A DNA stretch of 64,000 nucleotides from Anaerolineae bacterium (GCA_019913005.1 JAIOHL010000252.1:62001-126000), one strand, 5' to 3'. Shown: positions 21,946-30,872, counted from the stretch's first letter. Notes: generated by a model from the letters alone, not told the origin. Translations and numbers: made by a program.

Positions 21946-24681
21946 TTGAAACACGCAACTCAAGATTCGTTTAAAGCCCGCACAAGACTGGATGTACCCG
22001 GCAAATCAGTAGACTATTATCGGTTGGCAAAGCTGGCGGAGGCTGGCATTGGGCATATCCATGAACTGCCCTTTAGCATCAAAGTCCTCTTGGAAAACTT
22101 GCTGCGTAATGTAGATAACTATTCGGTTACACCGGAAAATGTCGAAGAACTTGCCAATTGGAATGCCGCCAGCCCTACCCAAACGGAAATTGCCTTCCGT
22201 CCGGCGCGGGTAGTGTTGCAAGACTTCACAGGTGTGCCATCGGTGGTTGACCTTGCCGCGCTACGTTCTGCAATGGGACGGCTGGGTGGCGACCCCAAAC
22301 AAATCAACCCGACCATTCCGGTGGACTTGGTAATTGACCATTCGGTACAGGTGGACTATTCCGGCTCACCCGAAGCCCTCACCTTGAATGCGGATTTGGA
22401 ATTTCGGCGCAATTCTGAACGCTATCAATTCCTGAAGTGGGGGCGGAATGCCTTTAGCAATTTCCGTGTGGTGCCACCTGCTACCGGGATTATCCATCAG
22501 GTGAATTTGGAATATCTAGCGAAGGGTGTGTTTGTTCGTGCGGATGGGCAGGGGCAAGTTGCCATGCCCGATACACTAGTCGGCACAGACTCCCATACCA
22601 CGATGATTAACGCGCTAGGTGTATTGGGATGGGGTGTTGGGGGGATTGAAGCCGAAGCGGTCATGCTCGGTCAACCCATTTACATGCTGACGCCGGAAGT
22701 CATCGGCTTTAAGTTGTTTGGAAAACTCCGTGAAGGGGTAACCGCCACCGACTTGACACTCACGGTTGTACAAATGCTCCGCAAGAAGGGCGTGGTGGAT
22801 AAATTCGTCGAATTCTATGGAACGGGTCTATCCAATATCAGCCTTGCGGATCGTGCGACAATTGCGAATATGGCTCCCGAATACGGGGCGACGATGGGGT
22901 TCTTCCCGGTAGACAACGAAACGCTGGTCTATCTACGCCGCACAGGTCGCACCGAAGAAGAAGTCAAACTGGTCGAGGTGTACTATAAATCGCAGGGGAT
23001 GTTCCGCACCGATGCGACCCCTGACCCGGTGTTCACAGATACACTGGAACTCGATCTCAGCACCGTCGAACCCAGTATGGCCGGGCCAAAACGTCCCCAA
23101 GACCGCGTGACCCTCAAAGCGATGAAAGAGGATTTTGAAAAATCCCTGCGTGCGCCAGTCGGGGCAAAGGGTTTTGGTTTGACCGAGGAGCAAATCGCCT
23201 CCACAGCCGTAGTTCGTTCAGAAAATGGTCATAAGGCCGATCCGATTGAATTGACACATGGATCGGTGGTGATTGCCGCTATCACTAGCTGTACCAATAC
23301 TAGCAACCCTAGTGTGATGTTGGGGGCGGGTTTGTTGGCACGCAACGCCGTTAAGAAGGGCCTGAAAGCCAAACCTTACGTCAAGACCAGTCTGGCCCCC
23401 GGTTCAAAAGTGGTGACGGAATACCTAAAACAATCCGGGGTACTGGAATATCTGGAACAACTTGGCTTCTATGTGGTCGGCTATGGCTGCACAACTTGTA
23501 TCGGGAATACTGGGCCACTGTCAGCGGACATCGTAGGCGCGATTAACGAAGGCGATTTAGTGGCAGCGGCTGTCCTAAGCGGTAACCGCAATTTTGAAGG
23601 CCGTATCCATCCCAATGTACGGGCCAACTTTCTTGCCTCCCCGCCGCTGGTGGTGGCCTATGCGGTGGCAGGAACGGTGGATATTGATCTTGAAAACGAG
23701 CCTTTGGGCTACGATCAAAACGATGACCCCGTTTTCCTGCGTGATATTTGGCCGAGCCAAGACGAAATTCTGCAAACCGTGCGCGACTCCATCCACCCTG
23801 AGATGTACCATATGCACTATGGGCAGGTTTTTGGTGGCAACGAAACGTGGAATGCCATTGAAGGCGCAGGTGGTGAAATGTTCGCATGGGATGAGACCTC
23901 CACCTACATCCAAGAACCGCCATTCTTCATGGATTTGAAGCCAGACCTTGAGCCATTGAGCAATATTGAAGGGGCGCGGGTGCTGGCGTTGTTTGGAGAT
24001 AGCATCACGACAGACCACATCTCGCCTGCCGGGGATATTGCAAAGGACAGCCCGGCTGGTCGTTTCCTGATTGAACAGGGGGTTGAACTGCGCGATTTCA
24101 ACAGCTATGGGGCGCGGCGCGGCAATGACCGGGTGATGACACGCGGCACGTTTGCCAATATCCGCCTCAAGAATCAACTGGTCGCTCCCAAAGAGGGTAG
24201 CTGGACGGAATATCTACCCGATGGTGAAATCTTGAGCATGTATGAAGCGGCACAGCTTTATAAGGCTAAGAATACGCCGCTGATTGTCGTGGCAGGCAAA
24301 GAATATGGGACGGGTTCAAGCCGTGACTGGGCGGCGAAGGGTTCCTATCTATTAGGAATCAAGGCGGTCTTGGCGGAGAGTTTTGAACGTATTCACCGTA
24401 GCAATCTCGTGTTTATGGGAGTGCTGCCGCTGCAATTTAAGGCAGGCCAGAACGCCCAAACCTTTAACCTGACGGGGCGCGAAGTGTATACGATTGAGAT
24501 TCCCGATGATCTGCAACCTCTACAAGAGGTAGTGGTACGGTTTACCCGTGAAGATGGCACGGAATCGCAATTTACCGCGATTGCACGTATCAACACCCCG
24601 GTTGAACTGGACTACTATCGAAATGGTGGTATCCTCAATACAGTGCTGCGTAACTTCCTGCGTGAAGGCACGGTTGCATAA
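21946..24681 (+). CDS. acnA: Aconitate hydratase (AcnA/IRP type)
   Basis: A 911-residue [4Fe-4S] enzyme that interconverts citrate and isocitrate in the TCA cycle. The AcnA/IRP1-type signatures are all present: [28 protein letters not shown], the cluster cysteines in [16 protein letters not shown] (about residue 449) and [13 protein letters not shown] (about 515 and 518), [13 protein letters not shown] and [13 protein letters not shown]. Length matches AcnA (about 890-910). The start is TTG at 21946, supported by GAGGA 9 bases upstream; no nearby ATG is in frame. An acetyltransferase gene follows after 7 bases and then an unknown gene overlapping it, so the three form an operon, though the two followers have no obvious link to the TCA cycle. 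Confidence 0.97.
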   Translation: MKHATQDSFKARTRLDVPGKSVDYYRLAKLAEAGIGHIHELPFSIKVLLENLLRNVDNYSVTPENVEELANWNAASPTQTEIAFRPARVVLQDFTGVPSVVDLAALRSAMGRLGGDPKQINPTIPVDLVIDHSVQVDYSGSPEALTLNADLEFRRNSERYQFLKWGRNAFSNFRVVPPATGIIHQVNLEYLAKGVFVRADGQGQVAMPDTLVGTDSHTTMINALGVLGWGVGGIEAEAVMLGQPIYMLTPEVIGFKLFGKLREGVTATDLTLTVVQMLRKKGVVDKFVEFYGTGLSNISLADRATIANMAPEYGATMGFFPVDNETLVYLRRTGRTEEEVKLVEVYYKSQGMFRTDATPDPVFTDTLELDLSTVEPSMAGPKRPQDRVTLKAMKEDFEKSLRAPVGAKGFGLTEEQIASTAVVRSENGHKADPIELTHGSVVIAAITSCTNTSNPSVMLGAGLLARNAVKKGLKAKPYVKTSLAPGSKVVTEYLKQSGVLEYLEQLGFYVVGYGCTTCIGNTGPLSADIVGAINEGDLVAAAVLSGNRNFEGRIHPNVRANFLASPPLVVAYAVAGTVDIDLENEPLGYDQNDDPVFLRDIWPSQDEILQTVRDSIHPEMYHMHYGQVFGGNETWNAIEGAGGEMFAWDETSTYIQEPPFFMDLKPDLEPLSNIEGARVLALFGDSITTDHISPAGDIAKDSPAGRFLIEQGVELRDFNSYGARRGNDRVMTRGTFANIRLKNQLVAPKEGSWTEYLPDGEILSMYEAAQLYKAKNTPLIVVAGKEYGTGSSRDWAAKGSYLLGIKAVLAESFERIHRSNLVFMGVLPLQFKAGQNAQTFNLTGREVYTIEIPDDLQPLQEVVVRFTREDGTESQFTAIARINTPVELDYYRNGGILNTVLRNFLREGTVA

Positions 24682-24688
24682 GGATACG

Positions 24689-25519
24689 ATGACGCTTAAT
24701 CACCACCAACGCCGCGAACTCCGGTTGATCCAAAACCACCTGCTCACCGAACAACGGCGGGCAGGTGCGGCCTATGCCGAGTTTCATACGGCGGGGGTGG
24801 TGTTTCATCCGATTGAATTTGACCCGGCATACAGTCTGGTTATTCCGCATCAAGGGATTACATGGGTGCGGGGTGAGGATGTACACCGGGGATTTGACAC
24901 ACTTGAAGAACGAGGGCGCTGGCCTCATCTTCAATATCTGGATGCCCTTTTCCCCGGTACCTTTCAACAACATCTCGAATTACACGGCTTTCAACATTAT
25001 CTGAATACTCCTGTTTGGCTGTATATGCCACTGTATGGGCCGGTGCCAGAGGGCGAAAAACCGTTTGGAACTGTCCCGCTCGATCAACCCCATCTGCAAA
25101 TCCAAGAAGCCGTCAGCCATGAAGATTTCGCGGTGTGGTGGCGTACCTATCGCGCTGGATACTATGGGGTAGATGACCATGTGATTGACCCCAAAGCCGT
25201 TCAGCCTTTTGAAGAAGCCTTTCAACGTGGTGATGGGGTGTTTTTGATTGGTCTCTATCACGGTAATCCCACAGCGGCCATTCAAGTGACGTTCGATCAA
25301 GGGGTGGCCCATGTGGATGAACCCGCAGTGGTTTGGCCGTGGGCGGGTTTTGGGATGGAGGAAACGCTTATTCAAATGGCGGTGGAATTTGCTCAAACCA
25401 ATGGCTGTGGCGTCATTTACAGTGTGGGTGTGCCAGAACATGATGCCCGTCTCTACCTGCGCTTGGGATTCATCCAAATTTCAAATATCGTGACGATTGT
25501 GGAGGCCGCAAAAAAATGA
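24689..25519 (+). CDS. GNAT-like N-acetyltransferase
   Basis: A 276-residue protein. Its last 130 residues have the shape of a GNAT acetyltransferase: LQIQEAVSHEDFAVWWRTYRAGYYG, an acceptor strand GVFLIGLYHGNPTAAIQVTF, a strand VAHVDEPAVVW (instead of the usual V-x-x-VxV), WAGFGMEETLIQMAVEFAQTNG as the CoA-binding helix (GxGxE-like), and ARLYLRLGFIQISN as the typical closing 'Y-x-x-x-GF'. The N-terminal 130 residues are His/Gln-rich and unassigned. ATG 24689 is chosen because AAGGA precedes it, 7 bases past the aconitase stop; a longer frame reading into aconitase is not real. The acceptor substrate is unknown. Confidence 0.78.
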   Translation: MTLNHHQRRELRLIQNHLLTEQRRAGAAYAEFHTAGVVFHPIEFDPAYSLVIPHQGITWVRGEDVHRGFDTLEERGRWPHLQYLDALFPGTFQQHLELHGFQHYLNTPVWLYMPLYGPVPEGEKPFGTVPLDQPHLQIQEAVSHEDFAVWWRTYRAGYYGVDDHVIDPKAVQPFEEAFQRGDGVFLIGLYHGNPTAAIQVTFDQGVAHVDEPAVVWPWAGFGMEETLIQMAVEFAQTNGCGVIYSVGVPEHDARLYLRLGFIQISNIVTIVEAAKK

Positions 25520-26349
25520 CCTTAGCCCAATGGTACTTATTCCCGAACAGCACCCCGTCCGATCTCCAAACCCACTTAAAAAACAGCCTACAAGGATTGG
25601 GTTATACCTTTTATGACCCATTCGCTGGAGGAACAGGCACACCCGTCGGATTGCAGCAGCGTGTTCGCTGTTTCATTGGGTCGCTGGAAACAGGATGGTC
25701 ACGGGTGATTTTTGCGCCGAATGAGGTTTGGCCTGATGAGGTAGCCCGCGATATTTTGGCGGGGATGTCTGTGATTAGAGTGGTCTATACATCTGCCGAG
25801 CAGTTTGAAGTCGGTACAGTAGCGGATGGTATAGGTGGATTAAAGGCCTTTTTGCGTCCGGGCTTAAGTGAGGCCGATTTGCAGCAGTCGGCGATCATGA
25901 CTGCCATTCTGCCCACTGCCCAAACGACTGCCACGACATTGACCGATTTGCCACCTGAATTGCAGAAATATGCCCAAGAGCAGGGGGTGGATGCTGGGCA
26001 GGTGGACAAATTGATGCGGAAGATGTCAAAGGGTGTCTTTAAGAAAATGGGTAACGAACAGGACGCCCAAAAACAAGCAAAATCGGCGATTGCCGGTGTT
26101 CCTAAACAGCCCGAAGTGGAATGGAATAGTCCGGCGGGGCAGGCATTACAGCGTGTGATGGCATGTCTAACTGTGCCGGAAAAATGGATGCACCCCGATT
26201 GGAAAACATTGACCGGGGCCTATCAAGCAGCCCGTCAATTACAGCGTGACTCTAAAGCGTTGATGCTGCCGGGAGATAAACAAACGATGGCCGCCTTGCC
26301 GAATTCGCTGGAATTTATTCCATTGTATATGGGGAAGAAGAGCGCCTAA
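25516..26349 (+). CDS. Unknown protein coupled to the GNAT gene (277 aa)
   Basis: A 277-residue soluble protein that I do not recognise. The first 120 residues look alpha/beta with an aromatic-rich N-terminus (LAQWYLFPNSTPSDLQ). A Thr/Ala-rich spacer follows (MTAILPTAQTTATTL), then a Lys/Gln-rich helical segment (LQKYAQEQGVDAGQVDKLMRK), and a C-terminal helix region with VPEKWMHPDWKTLTGAY. No catalytic motif is evident. The ATG overlaps the stop of the GNAT gene (ATGA), so it is translationally coupled and is the third gene of the aconitase operon. Confidence 0.7.
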   Translation: MTLAQWYLFPNSTPSDLQTHLKNSLQGLGYTFYDPFAGGTGTPVGLQQRVRCFIGSLETGWSRVIFAPNEVWPDEVARDILAGMSVIRVVYTSAEQFEVGTVADGIGGLKAFLRPGLSEADLQQSAIMTAILPTAQTTATTLTDLPPELQKYAQEQGVDAGQVDKLMRKMSKGVFKKMGNEQDAQKQAKSAIAGVPKQPEVEWNSPAGQALQRVMACLTVPEKWMHPDWKTLTGAYQAARQLQRDSKALMLPGDKQTMAALPNSLEFIPLYMGKKSA

Positions 26350-26439
26350 TTTAAACGCGGGGATAAATCCGCCGCGCTCAAGCTAGTTTGAAAATGCCGA
26401 TTCGTGAATTCTGGTCTTGAATCTACACAAGACCTAATC

Positions 26440-26937
26440 TCAATCCTTTTTGTCTTTTGCAAAAAGAGTCATCCAGTCCTCAACCTCTTTAGGAGAAAGG
26501 CGCGGATTGGCTTTTTTGCTAACAGCCTGTTGAGCCGCCTTGATTTTGGGGTTTACTTTGGGGGTAGCTTTCAACTGCGGGGCAAAATCATGGGCGGTAA
26601 TGCAGCGCATCCCCACGATTTTGGCAATATCCGTCACCTCACTATCCGACGACACCACAATCCAACTGGCGGGGTCTTCAGTGCGCCGAATAATATCCCG
26701 CATGACGGCGTCGGCACTGCTGTGTTCCGAGGCAAACTTTACGATGACGCTGTGGGTTGAAAGGCGCGTCGAAACTTCCCCCGGCAGACCATGATCGAAG
26801 ATCACGACCACTCGCTTGCCTACCCGACTGCTGAAACTCCGCAGTTTCAGGACTAATTTGGCCTCGTCATCGGGGTCATCTAGTTTTAGGTCGGGCAGTT
26901 GGGCGATGAGGTTGTGCCCATCAATCAGGTAAGGCAT
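26440..26937 (-). CDS. NYN-domain ribonuclease-like protein (YacP type)
   Basis: A 165-residue protein with a PIN-like NYN domain: YLIDGHNLIAQLP at the start (acidic Asp6), KRVVVIFDHG (second acidic residue), a segment with SSADAVMRDIIRRTEDP, and VVSSDSEVTDIAKIVGM (third acidic cluster). This arrangement matches YacP/Rae1-like endoribonucleases that act on ribosome-associated mRNA in Bacillus. A Lys/Ala-rich tail (PKVNPKIKAAQQAVSKK) could contact RNA. The ATG at 26937 has AAGGA 8 bases upstream, and that site can be hidden in a hairpin (see 26947-26982). It is single and convergent with the aconitase operon. Confidence 0.88.
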   Translation of the reverse strand: MPYLIDGHNLIAQLPDLKLDDPDDEAKLVLKLRSFSSRVGKRVVVIFDHGLPGEVSTRLSTHSVIVKFASEHSSADAVMRDIIRRTEDPASWIVVSSDSEVTDIAKIVGMRCITAHDFAPQLKATPKVNPKIKAAQQAVSKKANPRLSPKEVEDWMTLFAKDKKD

Positions 26938-26946
26938 TGGTTAAAT

Positions 26947-26982
26947 CCTTTTTTGCTATATACCACAGTATAGCAAAGAAGG
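26947..26982 (-). promoter_or_regulatory. Hairpin that can mask the NYN gene's ribosome-binding site
   Basis: On the minus strand, TTTGCTATA and TATAGCAAA form a perfect 9-base stem with an 8-base loop. One mismatch further out, CCTT pairs with the AAGG of the Shine-Dalgarno sequence. The RBS is therefore in the 3' arm of a 13-base-pair stem. Confidence 0.6.
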
Positions 26983-27082
26983 TTTAAAAGCCCATGAGGA
27001 ATTTTAAGAACCTGTACATTTGTTCTGAAATTGGTTACTATTAGCATTAGAAACATTGAAAACGACATTAGGAATTTCAATC

Positions 27083-27757
27083 ATGCGGTGGTATGGATGG
27101 CTTGTAGTTTTCGTAGTATTAATTATCAGTGGAGCGGGGCTGGTCGTTCTAGCACTGGATGACCCCGAACTTGTGACGACTGAAGCCAATGTGATTAGCA
27201 GCGATTTGGAAGTGCCTGCCATCGGGTTTACGCAGATCACAAGCGATTATGAATGGCAGTTCCCACAAGATTTTGGCCCGCACCCTGACTTTCAACGCGA
27301 ACAGTGGGAAATCTTATCCGGTGAGGGCTGCGAAATTTCATTCACCCTGTTGTTTGATCGGGCCAGTTTTGTTGCGGAGACCTTTGCCCCTGAGCGCGAA
27401 TCCGCATGGGCGATGAATGGTATTCTACAGGCTACCCTTACGATAGAAAGCGACCAAACCACAGAAAATATCAATGCGACCCGTTCTAGTCGTGTGGCGG
27501 CAGGATTGGCCGGGGCGGATGAAAATCGGGTATGGGTTGCGGATTGGGCATGGAATTGGTCGGATGGCACGTTGGTGATTACTGATGAAACTGCCCGATT
27601 GGAATTGACGCTGACCGACGGAAACGAAGCGACACCGATTGATGAGATAGCTTGGAATGCCTATACGGTTACGGGTGAGGGAAGCGGAAAAATCGAATTA
27701 GGGGAGCAATCCAGTGATATAAGTTGTTCCGTCACAATCACCCATCGTTTTCAGTGA
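27083..27757 (+). CDS. Exported or anchored beta-rich protein, unknown (224 aa)
   Basis: A 224-residue protein. An N-terminal hydrophobic stretch (WLVVFVVLIISGAGLVVLAL, about residues 5-24) is a signal anchor. The rest is Thr/Glu/Trp-rich and beta-like (WVADWAWNWSDGTLVITDE, ARLELTLTDG, ISCSVTITHRF), with two cysteines that could bond outside the cell (GEGCEISF and ISCSV). I do not recognise the family. ATG 27083 is chosen because AGGA lies 9 bases upstream; a TTG at 27056 is possible. It is followed after 15 bases by the first of two small paralogous genes and may share a transcript with them. Confidence 0.65.
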   Translation: MRWYGWLVVFVVLIISGAGLVVLALDDPELVTTEANVISSDLEVPAIGFTQITSDYEWQFPQDFGPHPDFQREQWEILSGEGCEISFTLLFDRASFVAETFAPERESAWAMNGILQATLTIESDQTTENINATRSSRVAAGLAGADENRVWVADWAWNWSDGTLVITDETARLELTLTDGNEATPIDEIAWNAYTVTGEGSGKIELGEQSSDISCSVTITHRFQ

Positions 27758-27772
27758 AATTGAGATTCCCTT

Positions 27773-28024
27773 ATGGCTCACAAAAGCTCCTTTCAAAAAC
27801 TGCTGGATTTCTTAGATCGTTTAGAAGATGAGGGGTTGTGGTATCGCCTGACCCATAGTCGCCCCGAAACGATTTGTGTTTTTGTGGATGTTCCCGGCGA
27901 ACGATGGGAAGTGGAGTTTTTTGCGGATGGGCATATCGAGTTTGAGCGATTTAGGAGTTCTGGGGATATTGAAGATGAGAGCGTTTTAGAGCAGGTCATG
28001 AAGTGGTACATTGAGGCGAAGTGA
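27773..28024 (+). CDS. Small acidic protein, tandem paralogue A (83 aa)
   Basis: An 83-residue soluble protein. A helix with SSFQKLLDFLDRLEDEGL leads into a strand RPETICVFVDVPGERWEVEFF and then DGHIEFERFRSSGDI. I recognise this as the same kind of small 'R-x-E-x-I-x-V-x-V-x-V-P-G-x-R-W-E-V-E-F' protein found widely as an uncharacterised family, sometimes near toxin or secretion loci; no function is established. It is followed after 6 bases by a nearly identical copy. The protein is short but its duplication and the conserved frame show it is real. Confidence 0.75.
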   Translation: MAHKSSFQKLLDFLDRLEDEGLWYRLTHSRPETICVFVDVPGERWEVEFFADGHIEFERFRSSGDIEDESVLEQVMKWYIEAK

Positions 28025-28230
28025 ATAACTATGTCACGCAAAAGTTCATTTCAAAAACTGCTAGATTTTTTAGATCGTTTAGAGGATGAGGGTTTGTGGT
28101 ATCGCCTAGACCATTTTCGTCCAGAGACTATCTGTGTATGTGTGGATGTGCCGGGTGAACGGTGGGAAGTGGAATTTTTTGCGGACGGGCATGTCGAATT
28201 TGAGCGGTTTAGAAGCGTGAACGGCATTGA
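27780..28230 (+). repeat. Recent tandem duplication of a small gene
   Basis: The two genes at 27773 and 28031 share long blocks of near-identical DNA (for instance the stretch coding for FQKLLDFLDRLEDEG), with differences mainly at third positions. The unit is about 258 bases. Confidence 0.8.
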
Positions 28231-28315
28231 ACCTGATGGCGAACTAGAAAAACATCTCAAGTTGCATACGGAAGAATACGGGAACGATAATGACACCGAC
28301 AATATTCAACCATGA
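28031..28315 (+). CDS. Small acidic protein, tandem paralogue B (94 aa)
   Basis: A 94-residue near-copy of the gene just upstream. About the first 63 residues are almost the same (SSFQKLLDFLDRLEDEGLWY is identical, as is PGERWEVEFFADGH). The two then diverge, this one ending in an acidic Asp/Asn-rich tail (EEYGNDNDTDN). Its last 26 bases overlap the start of the glycosylase gene in another frame, so expression of the two is tied. High nucleotide identity with copy A implies a recent tandem duplication. Function unknown. Confidence 0.75.
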   Translation: MSRKSSFQKLLDFLDRLEDEGLWYRLDHFRPETICVCVDVPGERWEVEFFADGHVEFERFRSVNGIEPDGELEKHLKLHTEEYGNDNDTDNIQP

Positions 28316-28892
28316 TTTTTATACCCAGAATGCGTGTGTGGTGGCGCGGGAACTGCTTGGTGCGAGACTGGTTAGAAAGATTGACGGGCAACGCATGAGC
28401 GGCATCATTGTCGAAACCGAAGCCTATACCGGGGTAAATGATTTGGCCTCACATGGTCGTCTAAAACGCACGCCGCGCAATCTCCCGATGTATGAGCATC
28501 CCGGTCATGCCTATGTATATCTGACCTATGGGATGCACTGGCTATTGAATGTGGCATGTGAACCGGAAGGCCATCCGGCGGCGGTCTTGCTCCGGGCGAT
28601 AGAGCCAGTTGAGGGATTGGATTTAATGGCAGAGCGGCGGCCTAACCGACCTACCACAGAATGGACAAGTGGCCCAGCCCGTTTGACCCTAGCCATTGGT
28701 GTGGATGGTCAGCAAAATCGGGTGAATCTGACCGATGAACAGGCCGGATTGTGGATTGAACAAGGGGCACCGATTGAGGATACGCAGGTGAGCACCGGGC
28801 CACGTATCGGGTTAGGTAAACGAGTACCGGAGCCGTGGTTTAGTATGGCGTGGCGGTGGTGGATTAGCGATAATCCCTATGTGTCGCGTTAA
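28290..28892 (+). CDS. mpg: Alkyladenine (3-methyladenine) DNA glycosylase, AAG/MPG family
   Basis: A 200-residue base-excision repair enzyme that removes alkylated and deaminated purines. The family core is intact: CVVARELLGARLVRK, GIIVETEAYTG with catalytic Glu44 and Tyr46, ASHGRLKRTPRNLPMYEHPGHAYVYLTYGMHW (including the intercalating region), TSGPARLTLAIGV and GPRIGLGK near the C-terminus. It lacks the extended N-terminus of eukaryotic enzymes, as expected for bacteria. The start overlaps the end of the small paralogue B by 26 bases. Its last residues SDNPYVSR end in the usual 'vS' pattern. Confidence 0.96.
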   Translation: MTPTIFNHDFYTQNACVVARELLGARLVRKIDGQRMSGIIVETEAYTGVNDLASHGRLKRTPRNLPMYEHPGHAYVYLTYGMHWLLNVACEPEGHPAAVLLRAIEPVEGLDLMAERRPNRPTTEWTSGPARLTLAIGVDGQQNRVNLTDEQAGLWIEQGAPIEDTQVSTGPRIGLGKRVPEPWFSMAWRWWISDNPYVSR

Positions 28893-28915
28893 CAGAGGGT
28901 ATAAGGGGAAATTCG

Positions 28916-29527
28916 ATGGAAGGGGAAGTGCGGGTCAGTTGTGGTTCCATGTGCCGCTTAATGGTGGAGGAATCGTATTTGCTGCTGCTCAATCGCAACC
29001 GACGCCGCAAAGGAATTTATGAATTATCCCCAGTGGGCGGGGCGATTCAGGTGCAAAATGTGCAGGCCCTAGCCCCATTTGAAGCACGTTTAGAAAACCC
29101 CGATACCCATGATTTGCGTTTTTCGATGCGCTCAGAACATCTCGATGCGTTCGGGGTGTGGTTTCGTAAACGCAAAGAACGTGAACTTGACCCATTCCGC
29201 GAAATCCGCGAAGAATTGGTGGATGAATCGGGGGTGTTGGCGGCGCTACGTCCAGAAGATCTACACATGGCTTTTGTAAAGATTGTGCAGGATAGCAAAC
29301 AAACCATGCGACAGGGCAAGACCGGTATCTTCACCCATTATTTCTTCGAAATTTTTGAGGTGAGACCACGCTCAACCGATGTATTGCTGCGGCTCAAAAA
29401 TCCCCCATTGAATTCCGGCGTCGTGTTGTTGGATGAAGCCACCGCCCGCAAAGGCGAACCTTTGAAACTTCGTTTTGATGGCGAAGAGCGCACGGTGGGT
29501 TTAAACACGAGTTATCTATTTCTTTGA
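28916..29527 (+). CDS. NUDIX-like protein resembling CD-NTase-associated Cap16 NUDIX domains
   Basis: A 203-residue soluble protein. YLLLLNRNRR, SPVGGAIQV, DTHDLRFSM, FGVWFRKRKERELDPFREIREELVDESGVL and FTHYFFEIFEV follow the layout of the SMODS-associated NUDIX domain found with CBASS nucleotidyltransferases. The NUDIX box has REIREEL, but the upstream Glu is shifted by one position, so catalysis is uncertain. In CBASS, related domains are thought to sense cyclic nucleotides; here no CD-NTase or membrane effector is adjacent, so it is a stand-alone member. The start has AGGGG upstream. It ends 12 bases inside the convergent secreted-protein gene. The family call is by recalled pattern, not by search. 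Confidence 0.65.
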   Translation: MEGEVRVSCGSMCRLMVEESYLLLLNRNRRRKGIYELSPVGGAIQVQNVQALAPFEARLENPDTHDLRFSMRSEHLDAFGVWFRKRKERELDPFREIREELVDESGVLAALRPEDLHMAFVKIVQDSKQTMRQGKTGIFTHYFFEIFEVRPRSTDVLLRLKNPPLNSGVVLLDEATARKGEPLKLRFDGEERTVGLNTSYLFL

Positions 29528-30154
29528 GGCTCGACCAACCACTAGCACACTCCCCAAAAGCAGCGGCGCGAATAGCAAACCGAGACACAATTCGAGCGGC
29601 CCAAAAGACACCATCGGGTTGTTATTGACCTCTCCACCCGATGCAAACTCTTCCGGTTCAGGTGTCAAGGACGGTGCTATATCGGGGAGAATAGGAGGTT
29701 GTCCCACCGCGTCAACCACCCTTTGAACCCTTTCAGGCGTGGACGGGGTAACGGCATCAAATTGGCTGGCATAGAAGGCTGTTAGTTGCCCGCTGGATGG
29801 ATCACCGGATGCAAACAAGATGATGTTGTCCCCCACATGGACCATCGAAAGACACATTGAGCTATCACCAAAATTGCTGACCGTGAGGATGCTTGGCCCG
29901 CCACCCCCTTTGAAATACTGTTTCACCTCAATCATAGCTGTGACAGGATAAAGACTGGGGTTGACCTCTACCACATGCCCTTCCAAGACAATTGGCGCAA
30001 ATCCGACGCGATCCTCAAGGGTGTAATCCGGTAATCCGCCGGGTGGCTGGGTACAGGCATGGGCGGTTGGCGTGGAGCTAATCCATTGAGTGAATGCAAA
30101 TAGGTCAATCAACAAAACAATGATGCTCATCAGTCGAAATACATAAATTTTCAT
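29516..30154 (-). CDS. Secreted NTR/TIMP-like protein, copy 1
   Basis: A 212-residue exported protein. The signal peptide ends in AHA just before a Cys (HACTQPP). A beta-rich domain follows with PIVLEGHVVEVN, TAMIEVKQYFKGG, ILTVSNFGDSSMCLS and GDNIILFASG. This pattern (N-terminal Cys, 'adaVfeGkV', 'v.v..yfKG', later 'sSxC') is like bacterial NTR/TIMP-like OB-fold domains. A Pro/Glu-rich stalk and a C-terminal membrane helix (LCLGLLFAPLLLGSVLVVG) anchor it. It forms a pair with the paralogue 10 bases upstream. Function unknown; NTR domains often bind proteases or other proteins. Start supported by GAGGG 7 bases upstream. Confidence 0.72.
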   Translation of the reverse strand: MKIYVFRLMSIIVLLIDLFAFTQWISSTPTAHACTQPPGGLPDYTLEDRVGFAPIVLEGHVVEVNPSLYPVTAMIEVKQYFKGGGGPSILTVSNFGDSSMCLSMVHVGDNIILFASGDPSSGQLTAFYASQFDAVTPSTPERVQRVVDAVGQPPILPDIAPSLTPEPEEFASGGEVNNNPMVSFGPLELCLGLLFAPLLLGSVLVVGRASKK

Positions 30155-30164
30155 CGGTTAGCCC

Positions 30165-30782
30165 TCATGGATTGATGCGACGTTTGACCACGATGATTCC
30201 CATTGCCAGTGGCAGAAAACTCATTAAGCAAAGCTCTAGGATGCTGGAAACGTCATCTTCCTGCTCCGCTCCCTCGAAGGGCGGAATAGTTGAGGCAGCC
30301 GTTGGTGTATAGGTGGCATTTGGAACAATCGGTTGCTGACCAGCGGCTTCGATTATTTGTTGGATCGTGTCTTCAGAGGCAGGAGCAGTTGCTATCCCAT
30401 TGAAATAGTACGCCCCATATTCGCCTGTATTCCATTGGCTGGCGAAGATGATGATAGGCCCACCGAGCATCAGTGGTGCTTGGCACATGCTGCCTATCCC
30501 ATAGTGCATGACCGGGATAATCGCAGGGCCATCCCCTTTGAAATAGCGATGCACCTCCACCTGCGCGGTAAGATCGCTATTGAGCGCGATGACTGTGCCT
30601 TCCAGCACAATGGGCGCTTGAGCTACTTTATCTTGAATGGTGTACTGGATAGGCGGTGGGCCGGGGTTAGTGGCAGACGTAGGGGTACAAGCATGAGCCG
30701 TATGGGAAGGATGGCCCAACGCCAATAAACCTATCAGCAAAAATGCGATGGCACTGCCTTTGGAAAACCAATTTTGCATCAT
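30165..30782 (-). CDS. Secreted NTR/TIMP-like protein, copy 2
   Basis: A 205-residue paralogue of the gene downstream, with the same plan: signal peptide ending AHAC, PIVLEGTVIALN, TAQVEVHRYFKGDGP, GIGSMCQAPLMLGGPIIIFAS, a Thr/Pro/Glu-rich stalk and a C-terminal hydrophobic anchor (LCLMSFLPLAMGIIVVKRR). The two differ enough that the duplication is old, unlike the pair at 27.8 kb. Two ATG codons lie in tandem (30782 and 30779) after GAGGG. It is the first gene of a two-gene unit. The two conserved cysteines (one after the signal, one in SMC) probably form a disulphide outside the cell. Confidence 0.72.
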   Translation of the reverse strand: MMQNWFSKGSAIAFLLIGLLALGHPSHTAHACTPTSATNPGPPPIQYTIQDKVAQAPIVLEGTVIALNSDLTAQVEVHRYFKGDGPAIIPVMHYGIGSMCQAPLMLGGPIIIFASQWNTGEYGAYYFNGIATAPASEDTIQQIIEAAGQQPIVPNATYTPTAASTIPPFEGAEQEDDVSSILELCLMSFLPLAMGIIVVKRRINP

Positions 30783-30872
30783 GTTTCCCTCAGAGAACTA
30801 TTTATTTTTGACTCCCACCCACTTGTTTGATAAGACGATAGGGGATGTAAAAAAGTTCCAATTTGGAGAAAC

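Noticed and set aside
24548-24688. An upstream extension of the GNAT gene inside aconitase.
   Set aside because: It reads another frame of aconitase and lacks an RBS. The ATG at 24689 has AAGGA and gives a normal intergenic gap.
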